From Bifidobacterium sp. ESL0800 (lineage in GTDB: Bacteria > Actinomycetota > Actinomycetes > Actinomycetales > Bifidobacteriaceae): a stretch of 64,000 bases of DNA. Below are positions 56,088-64,000 of the stretch, one piece after another. Below the pieces are notes generated by a model. It had not been told where the DNA came from. It did not search any database and saw nothing but the letters and a program-made list of their open reading frames with translations. Positions within the stretch are counted from its first letter, which is position 1. Every line of letters begins with the position of its first letter. Where the stretch lies: NCBI RefSeq assembly GCF_029395355.1, contig NZ_CP113913.1:1054001-1118000 (forward strand), given 5' to 3'. Made by a program: the position numbers and the translations under genes.

Positions 56088-56828
56088 ATGAGACGACCAT
56101 TCTTTGCGGTTATCGGCGGCATGGGCACCCTGGCGACCGAATCGTATATCCGGCTGATCGACAAGATGAGCGACGCCGACACCGATCAGGACTTCCTCGA
56201 CTATGTGGTCTTCAACGACGCCTCCGTACCCGACCGCACGGCGTTCATGCTCGGGCAGAGCGGCGACGACCCGTTCCCCGTCATCGCCGACGACATCGCC
56301 AAGGCGACGGCCATCGGTGCCAGCTTCATCACCATTCCCTGCAACACCGCGCATTTCATGCTGCCGCGCTTCCAGGAGCTCACCGACGTGCCGATCATGA
56401 ACATGCTCGCCGGGGCCGTCGAGCGTATGAAACGCAACTTGCCGGTGGCGACGCACCCGCGCGTGGGCTTCATGGGCACTGAGGGCTCGCGCCATTCCGG
56501 GCTCTACCAGCGCGAGATCGAGGCGGCCGGCTATACGTTCGTCGAGCCTAATGACGAGTTGCAGAAACGTATCGATTCACTGATCTACGACGATGTGAAA
56601 AGCGGCGGACCACTGAGCCTGGAACGCTACCGCACGGTCATCGACGCGTTCCTCGACAAGTCCGCCTCGGCGCCCTACCGCTGCGACATCGTGGTGCTCG
56701 GCTGCACCGAACTTTCGGTGTTGAACGAGGCCTTCCCGCTTCCCGACCTGCCCATCATCGACGCCCAGACGATTCTCGCCGAAGACACGGTCGCCCGCGC
56801 CAAGGTGCTCAGAGCTCGGCAGCAGTAA
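56088..56828 (+). CDS. aspartate racemase family protein
   Basis: PLP-independent racemase of the Asp/Glu family, probably making D-Asp for the ligase upstream. The 246-residue protein has two catalytic cysteines in mirrored motifs: IPCNTAHFM (near residue 85) and LGCTELSVL (near residue 205). MGTLATESYIRLID opens the first domain. A glutamate racemase is less likely: the neighbouring ligase needs D-Asp, and the TLATESY segment fits the aspartate group. The start is ATG at 56088 with GGAG nine bases before; an in-frame ATG far upstream overlaps the ligase gene and is rejected. Confidence 0.85.
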   Translation: MRRPFFAVIGGMGTLATESYIRLIDKMSDADTDQDFLDYVVFNDASVPDRTAFMLGQSGDDPFPVIADDIAKATAIGASFITIPCNTAHFMLPRFQELTDVPIMNMLAGAVERMKRNLPVATHPRVGFMGTEGSRHSGLYQREIEAAGYTFVEPNDELQKRIDSLIYDDVKSGGPLSLERYRTVIDAFLDKSASAPYRCDIVVLGCTELSVLNEAFPLPDLPIIDAQTILAEDTVARAKVLRARQQ

Positions 56829-56840
56829 CTATCAAATCCG

Positions 56841-56873
56841 GTTCCGGCGCGACATCTTTGAGGCGCGGAACCC
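56841..56873. terminator. Hairpin between convergent racemase and asnB genes
   Basis: GGTTCCGGCGC / GCGCGGAACC, a 10-bp stem with one bulge and a weak T-rich tail. Confidence 0.5.
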
Positions 56874-56963
56874 GTCTTTCGCTGCGATAGAAGCAGTGTA
56901 CGAAGCAGAAAACAATACGCGGAGCAAGCGTTGAGCAGCGCAGCCGCCCCACGGACCAATTGC

Positions 56964-58925
56964 TCAGACCAGGATGCCCTTGTCCATGAATTCCTGCACG
57001 TCTGGCTGCAGTTTCTCGTACTTGCGTCTGGTCTCCTCGAAGTCGACGAAGAAGAGCCTGTACCAGGTCAGGAACGTGAAGATGTTCCAGATCTGACGGC
57101 GCGCGTCGATCCTGCCGTCGAAGTTGTCCTGCAAGAGCCGGAGTATCTTCTCCTGGTCGAAGAATTGCGCCACCCAGTCCTCGCTGAAGAGCGCACGCAC
57201 CTGGGCGCAGTACTTCTCCTCGCGCAGCCACGCCTTGATCGGGGTCGGGAAGCCGAGCTTCGGCCGCTTCGACCATTCCTCGGGCAGGTGCCGGTTGGCG
57301 GCCTTGCGGAAGATGTCCTTGGAGTTGTTGCTGTTCAGGAGCTTCGAGGAGGGGATGGTCTGCGCCAGCTCGGCCACCTTGCGGTCAAGGTAGGGCACGC
57401 GCAGCTCGAGCGAATGCGCCATCGAGATCTTGTCGGCCTTCTGCAGGATGTCGCTGAACATGAAGTGCTTCAGGTCGATGTACTGGATCTGCTTGAGTTC
57501 CTCGGCGTCCGCGACCTTGTCGAAGTCGGCCTGGTAGAGGCCGTTGACCGTCAGACCGTTGCGGTACTGCGGTTTCAGCACCGCGTTGGCCTGCGTGGAG
57601 GTGAAAATCGTGGGCTGGGCCATGTCGTAGCCCACGGACTGGCCGGCGTAGTATTCGCGCGGATGCGCCGCCTGCGTGTAGATCTGCGTGCGCCCGGGGA
57701 AATTCGGCATCTTTTCGACCGTGTTGGCCACGATGCGCCGCATGCCGTTGGGCAGCTTGTGGATGTCGGCCGCGAAGTCCCAGATCGCGCGGCTCCTGGT
57801 GTGCACGCCGTAGTTCATGTACCCGGCGAACAGCTCGTCCGCGCCCTCGCCCGAGAGCACCACGGTCACCTTCTTGCGCGCGAGCCGGCAGAGGTACCAC
57901 AGCGGGATCACCGACGGGTTCGCGTCGGGCTCGTCCAGGTGGTACTGCATCTCGGCGAAGTCCCGGAACGCCTCGTCGGCCTTCACGCTGTACTGGTTGA
58001 AGTGCAGCCCCTCGTGGTCGGCGAGTTCCTTCGCTTTGCCCGCCTCGTCGAACGGCCCTTCGTCGAAGTTGACGCTGAAGACCTCGTTGGGCTTCAGGAT
58101 CGTGGTCACGTAGCTGGAGTCCACGCCCTCGGAGAGGAACGCCCCGACCTTGACGTCGGCGACGCGATGCGCCTCGACGGATCCGGTCACTTCCTTGTCG
58201 ATGGCGTCGATGGTCTCCTCGTCGCTGCGCCGGTAGTCGACATGGCGGTAATCCGCGTCCCAGAACTCATGGGTGTCCATCCTCCCGTCGCGGTATTCGA
58301 ACCAATGCCCGGCGGGGAAACGATAGACGCCCTTGAAGAAGGTCTCGTCGAGATCGTTGTACTGGTTCATCAGGAAAGGCTTGAGCGCGCGTTCGTTGAG
58401 TTCCTTCCTGAAGTGCGGGTGCACCAGGAACGACTTGATCTCGGAGCCGACGATGAACGTGCCGCCTTCATGATAGTAATACAAAGGTTTGATGCCGAAG
58501 AAGTCGCGGGCGCCGAACATGGCCTTCTTGTTGTCGTCCCAGATCAGGAACGCGAACATGCCGCGGACGCGCCCCAGCAGCCCGTCCATGCCCCATTCCT
58601 CGTAGCCGTGCAGCAGCACCTCGGTGTCGGCCTTGGTGCGGAACGTGTGCCCGGCGGCGATCAGGTCTTCCCGCAGGCTTTGAAAATTGTAGATCTCGCC
58701 GTTGAAGGTGATGAGCACCGACTCGTCCTCGTTGTAGATCGGCTGCCTGCCGCCCGCCAGATCGATGACGCTCAGACGCCGGAACCCCATGGCCACGGTG
58801 TCGTTCGTGTAATACCCGCTGCCCTTGACGTTCGGGCCACGATGCTGGATCATCTTCATCATCGACTGGATCGTATAGTCCTTGTCGATGATGTCCTTAT
58901 CACAGAACGCGACGATACCGCACAT
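56964..58925 (-). CDS. asparagine synthetase, glutamine-hydrolysing (AsnB/AsnH type)
   Basis: Amidates an aspartate carboxyl, or a related cell-wall substrate, with ammonia from glutamine. The 653-residue protein has the class II amidotransferase domain starting MCGIVAF (Cys2 nucleophile), with HRGPN and FNGEIYNF. The synthetase domain's PP-loop reads LSEGVDSS at residues 264-271, with Glu in place of the second Ser/Gly of SGGxDS. GEGADELFAGY and LDRKVAELAQTI follow. The start is ATG at 58925 behind GAAGGAG. It converges on the racemase gene. AsnH/AsnB1 enzymes in lactic acid bacteria amidate bridge D-Asp or stem DAP, so a cell-wall role is plausible. Confidence 0.88.
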   Translation of the reverse strand: MCGIVAFCDKDIIDKDYTIQSMMKMIQHRGPNVKGSGYYTNDTVAMGFRRLSVIDLAGGRQPIYNEDESVLITFNGEIYNFQSLREDLIAAGHTFRTKADTEVLLHGYEEWGMDGLLGRVRGMFAFLIWDDNKKAMFGARDFFGIKPLYYYHEGGTFIVGSEIKSFLVHPHFRKELNERALKPFLMNQYNDLDETFFKGVYRFPAGHWFEYRDGRMDTHEFWDADYRHVDYRRSDEETIDAIDKEVTGSVEAHRVADVKVGAFLSEGVDSSYVTTILKPNEVFSVNFDEGPFDEAGKAKELADHEGLHFNQYSVKADEAFRDFAEMQYHLDEPDANPSVIPLWYLCRLARKKVTVVLSGEGADELFAGYMNYGVHTRSRAIWDFAADIHKLPNGMRRIVANTVEKMPNFPGRTQIYTQAAHPREYYAGQSVGYDMAQPTIFTSTQANAVLKPQYRNGLTVNGLYQADFDKVADAEELKQIQYIDLKHFMFSDILQKADKISMAHSLELRVPYLDRKVAELAQTIPSSKLLNSNNSKDIFRKAANRHLPEEWSKRPKLGFPTPIKAWLREEKYCAQVRALFSEDWVAQFFDQEKILRLLQDNFDGRIDARRQIWNIFTFLTWYRLFFVDFEETRRKYEKLQPDVQEFMDKGILV

Positions 58926-59096
58926 GCAATCTCCTTCAAATCCGTTTGTCCGTAACGACCACCGCATTGCAGTTATCGAGTCGTCTTCTATCAGGATAGT
59001 AGACTAGCGTTATTTCACGACCAATTCCTGTGCACAGTTCGTGCAGAAAAATCGGCAGATGTTCCCGGCAAGCCTTGCGACATGTCTAGTTATTGC

Positions 59097-62000
59097 CTAG
59101 TTGTTGGCGAGTTTCTGGCTTACGACCGCGGTGACACCGTCGGAGCGCATCGTCACCCCGTAGAGCGCATCGGCGATGGCCATCGTACGCTGCTGGTGGG
59201 TGATGATGATGAGCTGGGCGTGCCGGCGCAGGTCGTTGAACGCGTTGATGAGCCTGGTCAGGTTGATGTCGTCGAGCGCGGCCTCGACCTCATCCATCAC
59301 GTAGAACGGGCTCGGACGCGCGGTGAAAATGGCGAAGAGCAAGGCCAAAGCCGTCAACGAACGCTCGCCGCCGGAGAGCAGGCTCAGCTGCTTGACACGC
59401 TTGCCCGCCGGGCTGGCCTCGACGATGACGCCGGTGGTGAGCAGATCATCCGGGTTCTCCAAGCGCAGCCGCCCCTTGCCTCCCGGGAAGAGCGTCGCGA
59501 AGACTTTTTCGAATGCGGCGGCCGTGTCGTCGAAGGCGTTTTTGAACACCTCGATCATCGTGTGATCAAGGTCCTTGATGAGCTTCAGCAGGTCGTCGCG
59601 GCTCTTGGCGACATCGTTGCGCTGATCGTTCAGGTACTGGTTGCGCGTCTCGAGCGCATCGAACTCCTCGGCCGCCAGCGGATTGATCTTGCCCAGCGCC
59701 TTCAGATCGCGTTCGGCCTTCTTGAGGCGTTTCTCCTGCTCGGCGCGGACGTAAGGCACCATCTGGTAATGGTCGGCATCGATCGGCACATTCTCAGCTG
59801 CCGCATGGTTGTTGCCGGCGTCAGAAACGCTTTCGGTTTTGTCGGCATTTTCGGTAGCTTCCCCGTTATCGGCGTCATCTTCATCATCACCGTTCTCAAG
59901 CGCAATCGGATGGCCTTCGTCGTCGAGCACCGGCACCGGTTTGTCCGGTCCGTATTCGTCGACCAACGCCTCGAGCCCCATGCCCAGCGTATCCAAGACC
60001 TTCTGCTCGATCTGCCCGTATTGTGCGGCCAGACGCTCACGGTTGACGTCCAGCTCGTGCTCGTGCTGCTGCAACGCGGCGACCTTGGGCTCGGCTTCGT
60101 CACGTTGGGCACGCAGTTGCTTCAGCTCGGTATCGTGGCTTGAGGCAGCCTTTGAAAGTTCATCGCGTTTGGCGACCACGGTCTTCAGCACCGAAGCCAC
60201 CAACGCGGCCATGCCCCGCGCGTCGGTGGCGATCCGCCGGTCGTGGGCCTGTTGATGCTCACGCTTCTCATTGAGCGCTTTCATCTTGGCGCGTCTCGCT
60301 ACCGCCTCGCTTGCCTGATCGTGGAGCAGACCGGCCTGACGAACCAGCGAATCGGCCTTGCGGTTGGCGTCGTTGAAAGTGATCTTGGCGGAGACTTCCT
60401 GCTCACGCGCCTTGTCAAGCGTGGTTTCAAGCTCATGGACGCGCTTGTCCAGATCGTCGAAATCCTCGTTTTCCGCATCGGTTCGTTCGGCAGAGTCAAG
60501 CGCCTGGCTCAAGTCCTCGAGTTTGAGCTGGTGAGTCTGCCTTTCGTCATCGGTCTGCTTGATTTTCTCGTCAATTCCGGCCAGCTGCCGTGTCAGTTGC
60601 TTGACGCGTTGTTCAACGTTTTGAAGGTTCTTGCGTGCCTGATCGGCCTTTACCTTGGCTTGAATGCGCTGCTGCGACTGGCGGTCGACTTCGAGTCGAG
60701 CCTTGTCACGAGCCTCTTTCGCGGCTTCGATTTTCGGCCCGATCGTCGCTGCTTCCTCTTTGCGCTTTTCGGCCTCCGCGGCCGCCTTGTCTCGCCTCGC
60801 GGCCAATGAAAGGTCGCTCTGCGAACGCGAGGAACCGCCGATGGCACCGACGGCGTTGACCACCTCGCCGGATTTGGTGACCGCCTGGCTGAACCGTTCG
60901 CGATTACCTTCCACTGCCTGGAATGCGGTTTCGATATCGGGTACCGCAGCGACGTCATCAAGCAGCAGGCGAACGGCGCGAACGACGTTGGCGGCGAAAT
61001 CATGGTCTTTGGCGGTGCCGTTAGCACTTACCAGAGCAGCGGCACAACGAACCGGATAGTGGCCGTCTTGCGCATGGTCGTCCTCGCCTTGCCTGTCGGC
61101 ATCATCGCCGTACGCACGTTCAAGCGGATGCAATACAACAGCCTGTCCCAGCTTGTCAGCACTCGCCCGATGCAGGGCCTGAACCATGTTGGACTTGCCG
61201 GGCACCACGATGGCACTGGCAAATTGGTCGAGCGCATGGGCGATGGCCTCCTCCCAGCCATCCTCGACATGAATGAAGTCGGCAAGCCTGCCCAACGCCG
61301 CCACGGCATCGTCCTGCTCCAACTCACCGGAAGCATTGCGGCTTTCCAGAGTCTCGTTCAGCGCATCGGCCTTGGCCTTGAGGGCTGTCACCTTGGCGTT
61401 CGCCGCCCGCAGCTGCTCCTGCAGAGCATCAAGCTCCTCCTGTCGCTGTTGCATCGCGGTTTTTGCGGACTCAAGATCGGCTGCGCTGTCTTCTTCACCG
61501 GCGTTCTGCGTTTCCGCTTCAAAGGCGTCACGCTGGGCCGTGGCCTCGTCACGCTGTTTGGCGAGGGAATCACGCTGCCCGCTGAAATCCTTGGCACGGC
61601 TTTGCGCCAGCTCGATGGCCGATTCCTCGCGGGTCTTGAGCTCGCGCAGATTGGCGACCTTCGAGGTATGCTCCTGCGCCGCCTTGCGCAGTTCCGTCAA
61701 GGTCTGGCGGGCTACGGCGAGCTGCTTTTCATCGCCCGCACGCGATTCCGTCGCTTTATCATACGCCAGACGCATATCGGCAACGGCCTTCTTCTGTGCT
61801 TCGGCCTGCCCGTCCAACTCCTTGGCGCGGGATTCGAGGATATCGGGATCTTCGCCGAAGTTCGTGATCATCTGGCCTGCGAGCGACCGCGCGCGCTCGT
61901 CGGCAAGCGATGCCAGTGAACGGAACCGCTCCTCGATGCCGGAAAGCTCGTGCCAGGTCTCGTTGATCTTGGCCATAGCCGGGCTGGACTCGCTACTTAG

Positions 62001-62822
62001 TGCCTCGACCTGCTCGATATGCACTTTCACCTTGGCCAGTTCGCGCTGCGCGGTTTCGAGCTCTCGCCGCACATCACCCAAATCATGGCGCAGCTTGGCC
62101 CGGCTTTCCATGGATTTCTGGGCATCCTCGGCGAAGATCCTCGACTGTGCGTCACGCAAGGCTATCTGGATGCTGGCCGCGCGCCGTGAGATCTTGGCCT
62201 GGCGTCCGAGCGGCCCCAGTTGCCGACGAATCTCATGCAGCAGATCGTCGGTGCGGGCGAGGTTCGCTTCGGTGTTTTTGAGCTTGCGTATCGCGCGTTC
62301 CTTGCGCTTGCGGTGTTTGAGGATGCCGGCGGCTTCCTCGATGAAGGCGCGGTGACCGGCGGGGTCGGCTTTCAGAATCTCGTCAAGCCTGCCCTGGCCG
62401 ACGATGACGTGCATCTGCTGGCCCAAGCCGGTGTCGCTCAACAGTTCCTGTATATCGAGAAGCCTGCAAGGTGAACCGTTGATGGCATATTCGCTGCCGC
62501 CGTTGCGGTAGATGGTGCGGCTGATGGTGACTTCGGTGTAATCGATATCGAGCGTGCCATCGGTGTTGTCAATGGTGAGACTGACCTGCGCGCGTCCCAG
62601 CGGCGGACGCGAGGAAGTGCCGGCGAAAATGACATCTTCCATCGAAGTGCCGCGCAGGTTCTTGGCCCCCTGCTCGCCCATGACCCAGGTCAGGGCGTCG
62701 ACGATATTGGACTTGCCGCTCCCGTTGGGACCGACCACAGCCGTGATGCCGGGCTCGAAACGCAAGGTGGTCGCAGAGGCGAAGGACTTGAAGCCCCTGA
62801 GCGTCAGTTCCTTGAGATACAT
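59097..62822 (-). CDS. smc: chromosome segregation protein SMC
   Basis: Long-arm ATPase of the condensin that folds and segregates the chromosome, with ScpA and ScpB encoded at 31-34 kb. The roughly 1,241-residue chain has Walker A GPNGSGKSNIVD at 31-42, a first coiled coil, a hinge around 530-690 (LADFIHVEDGWEEAIAHALD), a second coiled coil and the C-terminal head with LSLLSGGERSLTALALLFAI and MDEVEAALDD. An acidic insertion (GDDEDDADNGEATENADKTE) interrupts the coil before the head. The start is ATG at 62822 after GAAGG. It is transcribed alone. Confidence 0.96.
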   Translation of the reverse strand: MYLKELTLRGFKSFASATTLRFEPGITAVVGPNGSGKSNIVDALTWVMGEQGAKNLRGTSMEDVIFAGTSSRPPLGRAQVSLTIDNTDGTLDIDYTEVTISRTIYRNGGSEYAINGSPCRLLDIQELLSDTGLGQQMHVIVGQGRLDEILKADPAGHRAFIEEAAGILKHRKRKERAIRKLKNTEANLARTDDLLHEIRRQLGPLGRQAKISRRAASIQIALRDAQSRIFAEDAQKSMESRAKLRHDLGDVRRELETAQRELAKVKVHIEQVEALSSESSPAMAKINETWHELSGIEERFRSLASLADERARSLAGQMITNFGEDPDILESRAKELDGQAEAQKKAVADMRLAYDKATESRAGDEKQLAVARQTLTELRKAAQEHTSKVANLRELKTREESAIELAQSRAKDFSGQRDSLAKQRDEATAQRDAFEAETQNAGEEDSAADLESAKTAMQQRQEELDALQEQLRAANAKVTALKAKADALNETLESRNASGELEQDDAVAALGRLADFIHVEDGWEEAIAHALDQFASAIVVPGKSNMVQALHRASADKLGQAVVLHPLERAYGDDADRQGEDDHAQDGHYPVRCAAALVSANGTAKDHDFAANVVRAVRLLLDDVAAVPDIETAFQAVEGNRERFSQAVTKSGEVVNAVGAIGGSSRSQSDLSLAARRDKAAAEAEKRKEEAATIGPKIEAAKEARDKARLEVDRQSQQRIQAKVKADQARKNLQNVEQRVKQLTRQLAGIDEKIKQTDDERQTHQLKLEDLSQALDSAERTDAENEDFDDLDKRVHELETTLDKAREQEVSAKITFNDANRKADSLVRQAGLLHDQASEAVARRAKMKALNEKREHQQAHDRRIATDARGMAALVASVLKTVVAKRDELSKAASSHDTELKQLRAQRDEAEPKVAALQQHEHELDVNRERLAAQYGQIEQKVLDTLGMGLEALVDEYGPDKPVPVLDDEGHPIALENGDDEDDADNGEATENADKTESVSDAGNNHAAAENVPIDADHYQMVPYVRAEQEKRLKKAERDLKALGKINPLAAEEFDALETRNQYLNDQRNDVAKSRDDLLKLIKDLDHTMIEVFKNAFDDTAAAFEKVFATLFPGGKGRLRLENPDDLLTTGVIVEASPAGKRVKQLSLLSGGERSLTALALLFAIFTARPSPFYVMDEVEAALDDINLTRLINAFNDLRRHAQLIIITHQQRTMAIADALYGVTMRSDGVTAVVSQKLANN

Positions 62823-62997
62823 AAGACCTTCGCCTTCCTGCGTTTTGCCCTGTCGTTCGTAGTCAATCCAAATATTATTGTATCCATGTGTATACCGCAT
62901 TCCCGGCAAGCGGTATCGCCGACGATACGACATGGCAGATGACGGGCGTACCGAAGGCGCCGAAACCCATCACGCTGCCGCCGACCGTATCGTCAAC
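62823..62997. other. smc upstream region
   Basis: Part of the 384-bp gap between folC and smc. It should hold the smc promoter; no convincing hexamer pair and no coding frame were seen. The rest of the gap is filled by the two inverted repeats below. Confidence 0.35.
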
Positions 62998-63045
62998 TGT
63001 CACTTTTTACTTGCTTGCTTCCGTGCTCCACGGAATTAAGTGACA
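62998..63045. repeat. Inverted repeat, diverged copy
   Basis: TGTCACTT / AAGTGACA arms enclose an inner 7-bp palindrome TTCCGTG-ctc-CACGGAA. The left part (TGTCACTTTTTACTTGC) resembles the arm of the perfect repeat at 63057. Confidence 0.55.
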
Positions 63046-63056
63046 TTTACCGCGTC

Positions 63057-63111
63057 TATTTGTCACTTTTTACGTGGATGGAGCCAGCAAGCACGTAAAA
63101 AGTGACAAATA
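63057..63111. repeat. Perfect 20-bp inverted repeat
   Basis: TATTTGTCACTTTTTACGTG pairs without mismatch with its complement at 63092-63111 around a 15-base loop. It lies downstream of folC and upstream of smc, so it may act as a terminator, but its A/T tracts lie inside the stem. Confidence 0.8.
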
Positions 63112-63206
63112 AACGGCAAAGGGGTCGCCCGGAGCCATTCTTACAAGGCCTTTGTACCCAAAGAGGCGTTCGGTTAGCGTCGTCACGCCCCGAGAGATGT
63201 TCGCTG

Positions 63207-64000
63207 TTACTTGTCGTCACCGTTCTGCTTGCGCCGAAGCTGCTCGGCGGTGGTGCCGGGCTCGCTCTCGCCTTCGAAGGGAACCTGACGCACTCCAAAA
63301 TCGCCGAACGTGTCTCCGAAGACCTCGGAGACGATGTCCTCGTCCTTCTTGGCGGATGCGGCATCATCGGAGTCCTTCGGCTTACCGACCACGCGCTGGG
63401 CCTTGGGCAGTGCCAGCTCGGGGTTCTTCTTCTCGGCCAGCAGCGTGCGGGCGTCGCCGGCGGTGACGAAGCTGCCGCAGATGAGCACGCCGTGGCCGTA
63501 GCCGACACCCAGCTCATCATCGGCGTCGACCATGTTGACGGCCTCCTGGATGGCGTCGGGCAGGTTATCGATGCGGGTGACGCGGTCGCGGCCGAACACG
63601 CCCACGGCGATTTTCTCAAGTTCCTCGGCGGGCATCACACGGTCTCGCCACGAGTTCTCGGTGACGATGATCTGGCTCAGAATCGGCTCCAGCGTGCCGA
63701 GGTATTCCTCGACCTGCTTGTCCTCCATCATCGCGACCACGCCGACCAGCTGCTCGAAGCTGTAGTTCTCCTCAAGGGCCGCACGCAACGATTCGGCGGC
63801 GTTGGCGTTGTGCCCGCCGTCGATGATGATGGTCGGCGAGGTGCGCACCTGTTCGATGCGTCCGGGAATCTTCACCCCGCCCAGCGCCTCGGCCACCACA
63901 TCCTGTGTGAGCTGGCCGGCCACGGGGATGACCGTTTCGGCGGCCGCGAGCGCCGCCAAAGCGTTGTGCGCCTGATGCTCGCCGAACTTGGCGACCGGAA
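63207..64000 (-). CDS. folC: folylpolyglutamate/dihydrofolate synthase, C-terminal part (3' end present, start beyond window)
   Basis: The frame is open to the last base of the window; the first visible residues read VAKFGEHQAHNALAALAAAE, the FolC/Mur-ligase hinge. TSPTIIIDGGHNANAAESLR follows, the C-terminal domain with the conserved Asp and His. FolC makes dihydrofolate and adds glutamates to folates, and the family belongs to the Mur ligase fold. After about residue 200 of the visible part, a polar tail ending EQLRRKQNGDDK extends beyond the usual end. The N-terminal ATP-binding domain lies outside the window, so the subtype cannot be fixed. Confidence 0.88.
   Translation of the reverse strand, partial: PVAKFGEHQAHNALAALAAAETVIPVAGQLTQDVVAEALGGVKIPGRIEQVRTSPTIIIDGGHNANAAESLRAALEENYSFEQLVGVVAMMEDKQVEEYLGTLEPILSQIIVTENSWRDRVMPAEELEKIAVGVFGRDRVTRIDNLPDAIQEAVNMVDADDELGVGYGHGVLICGSFVTAGDARTLLAEKKNPELALPKAQRVVGKPKDSDDAASAKKDEDIVSEVFGDTFGDFGVRQVPFEGESEPGTTAEQLRRKQNGDDK

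Noticed and set aside
54770..56182. 470-codon open frame opposite the D-Asp ligase
   Set aside because: Shadow frame spanning the ligase and the next start region; no ribosome site.
56931..58955. 674-codon open frame opposite asnB
   Set aside because: Shadow of asnB; no recognisable motif.

Overview
The window is a stretch of actinobacterial chromosome and fits Bifidobacterium best. The reasons are moderately GC-rich coding sequence with G/C-biased third positions, an adjacent DUF3159/DUF3710 pair, a 24-codon bL37 ribosomal protein gene, a SigH/SigR-type sigma factor with a small cysteine-rich partner, a sortase-dependent pilus locus, and a peptidoglycan set pointing to an L-Lys/L-Orn-D-Asp bridge. 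I see no transposase, prophage, CRISPR array, rRNA or tRNA. It looks like ordinary core chromosome with a few accessory loci and several families of short intergenic palindromic repeats.

Layout. 1-8 kb: a Fic protein with a degenerate motif (cut by the left edge), miaA, a small alarmone synthetase, an aldo/keto reductase, a BI-1/YccA membrane protein and aconitase. 8-16 kb: a CtpE-like P-type ATPase, a lipoprotein, a TrmA/RumA-type RNA methyltransferase, DUF3159, DUF3710 and an exonuclease III. 16-24 kb: an oligopeptide ABC importer (oppDF fusion, oppC, oppB) with two tandem paralogous binding lipoproteins, divided by terminators. 24-36 kb: xerC, a small conserved protein, tyrA-pheA with a membrane protein, typA, an NrtR-like Nudix regulator, and the segregation block scpB-scpA-parA-xerD. 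36-42 kb: two LPMTG pilins and a class C sortase. 42-44 kb: infC-rpmI-rplT. 44-50 kb: GNAT, VOC, thiamine pyrophosphokinase, an ArsC/Spx-like protein, gap, YbaK, an aldose 1-epimerase and bL37. 50-64 kb: anti-sigma candidate, sigma factor, an exonuclease, then murE, D-aspartate ligase, aspartate racemase and a convergent asparagine synthetase, smc, and the C-terminal part of folC at the right edge.

How the genes work together. The murE/ligase/racemase/asnB group reads as one pathway: L-Lys or L-Orn is added to the stem peptide, D-Asp is made and attached as the bridge, and it may then be amidated. smc (59-63 kb) and scpA/scpB (31-34 kb) encode parts of the same condensin. XerC and XerD lie in separate operons and should act together on chromosome dimers. 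gap has a LacI-family-type operator upstream, inside the preceding gene.

The least explained signal is non-coding. At least five sets of short palindromic repeats occur, three of them with a spacing of 60-63 bp: a CTTGGTGCACCAAG array at exact 62-bp steps and a related array 40 kb away, a 61-bp array beside xerD, CACATTTTT hairpins at three places, GAGAAAAGC hairpins beside miaA, and a perfect 20-bp inverted repeat between smc and folC.
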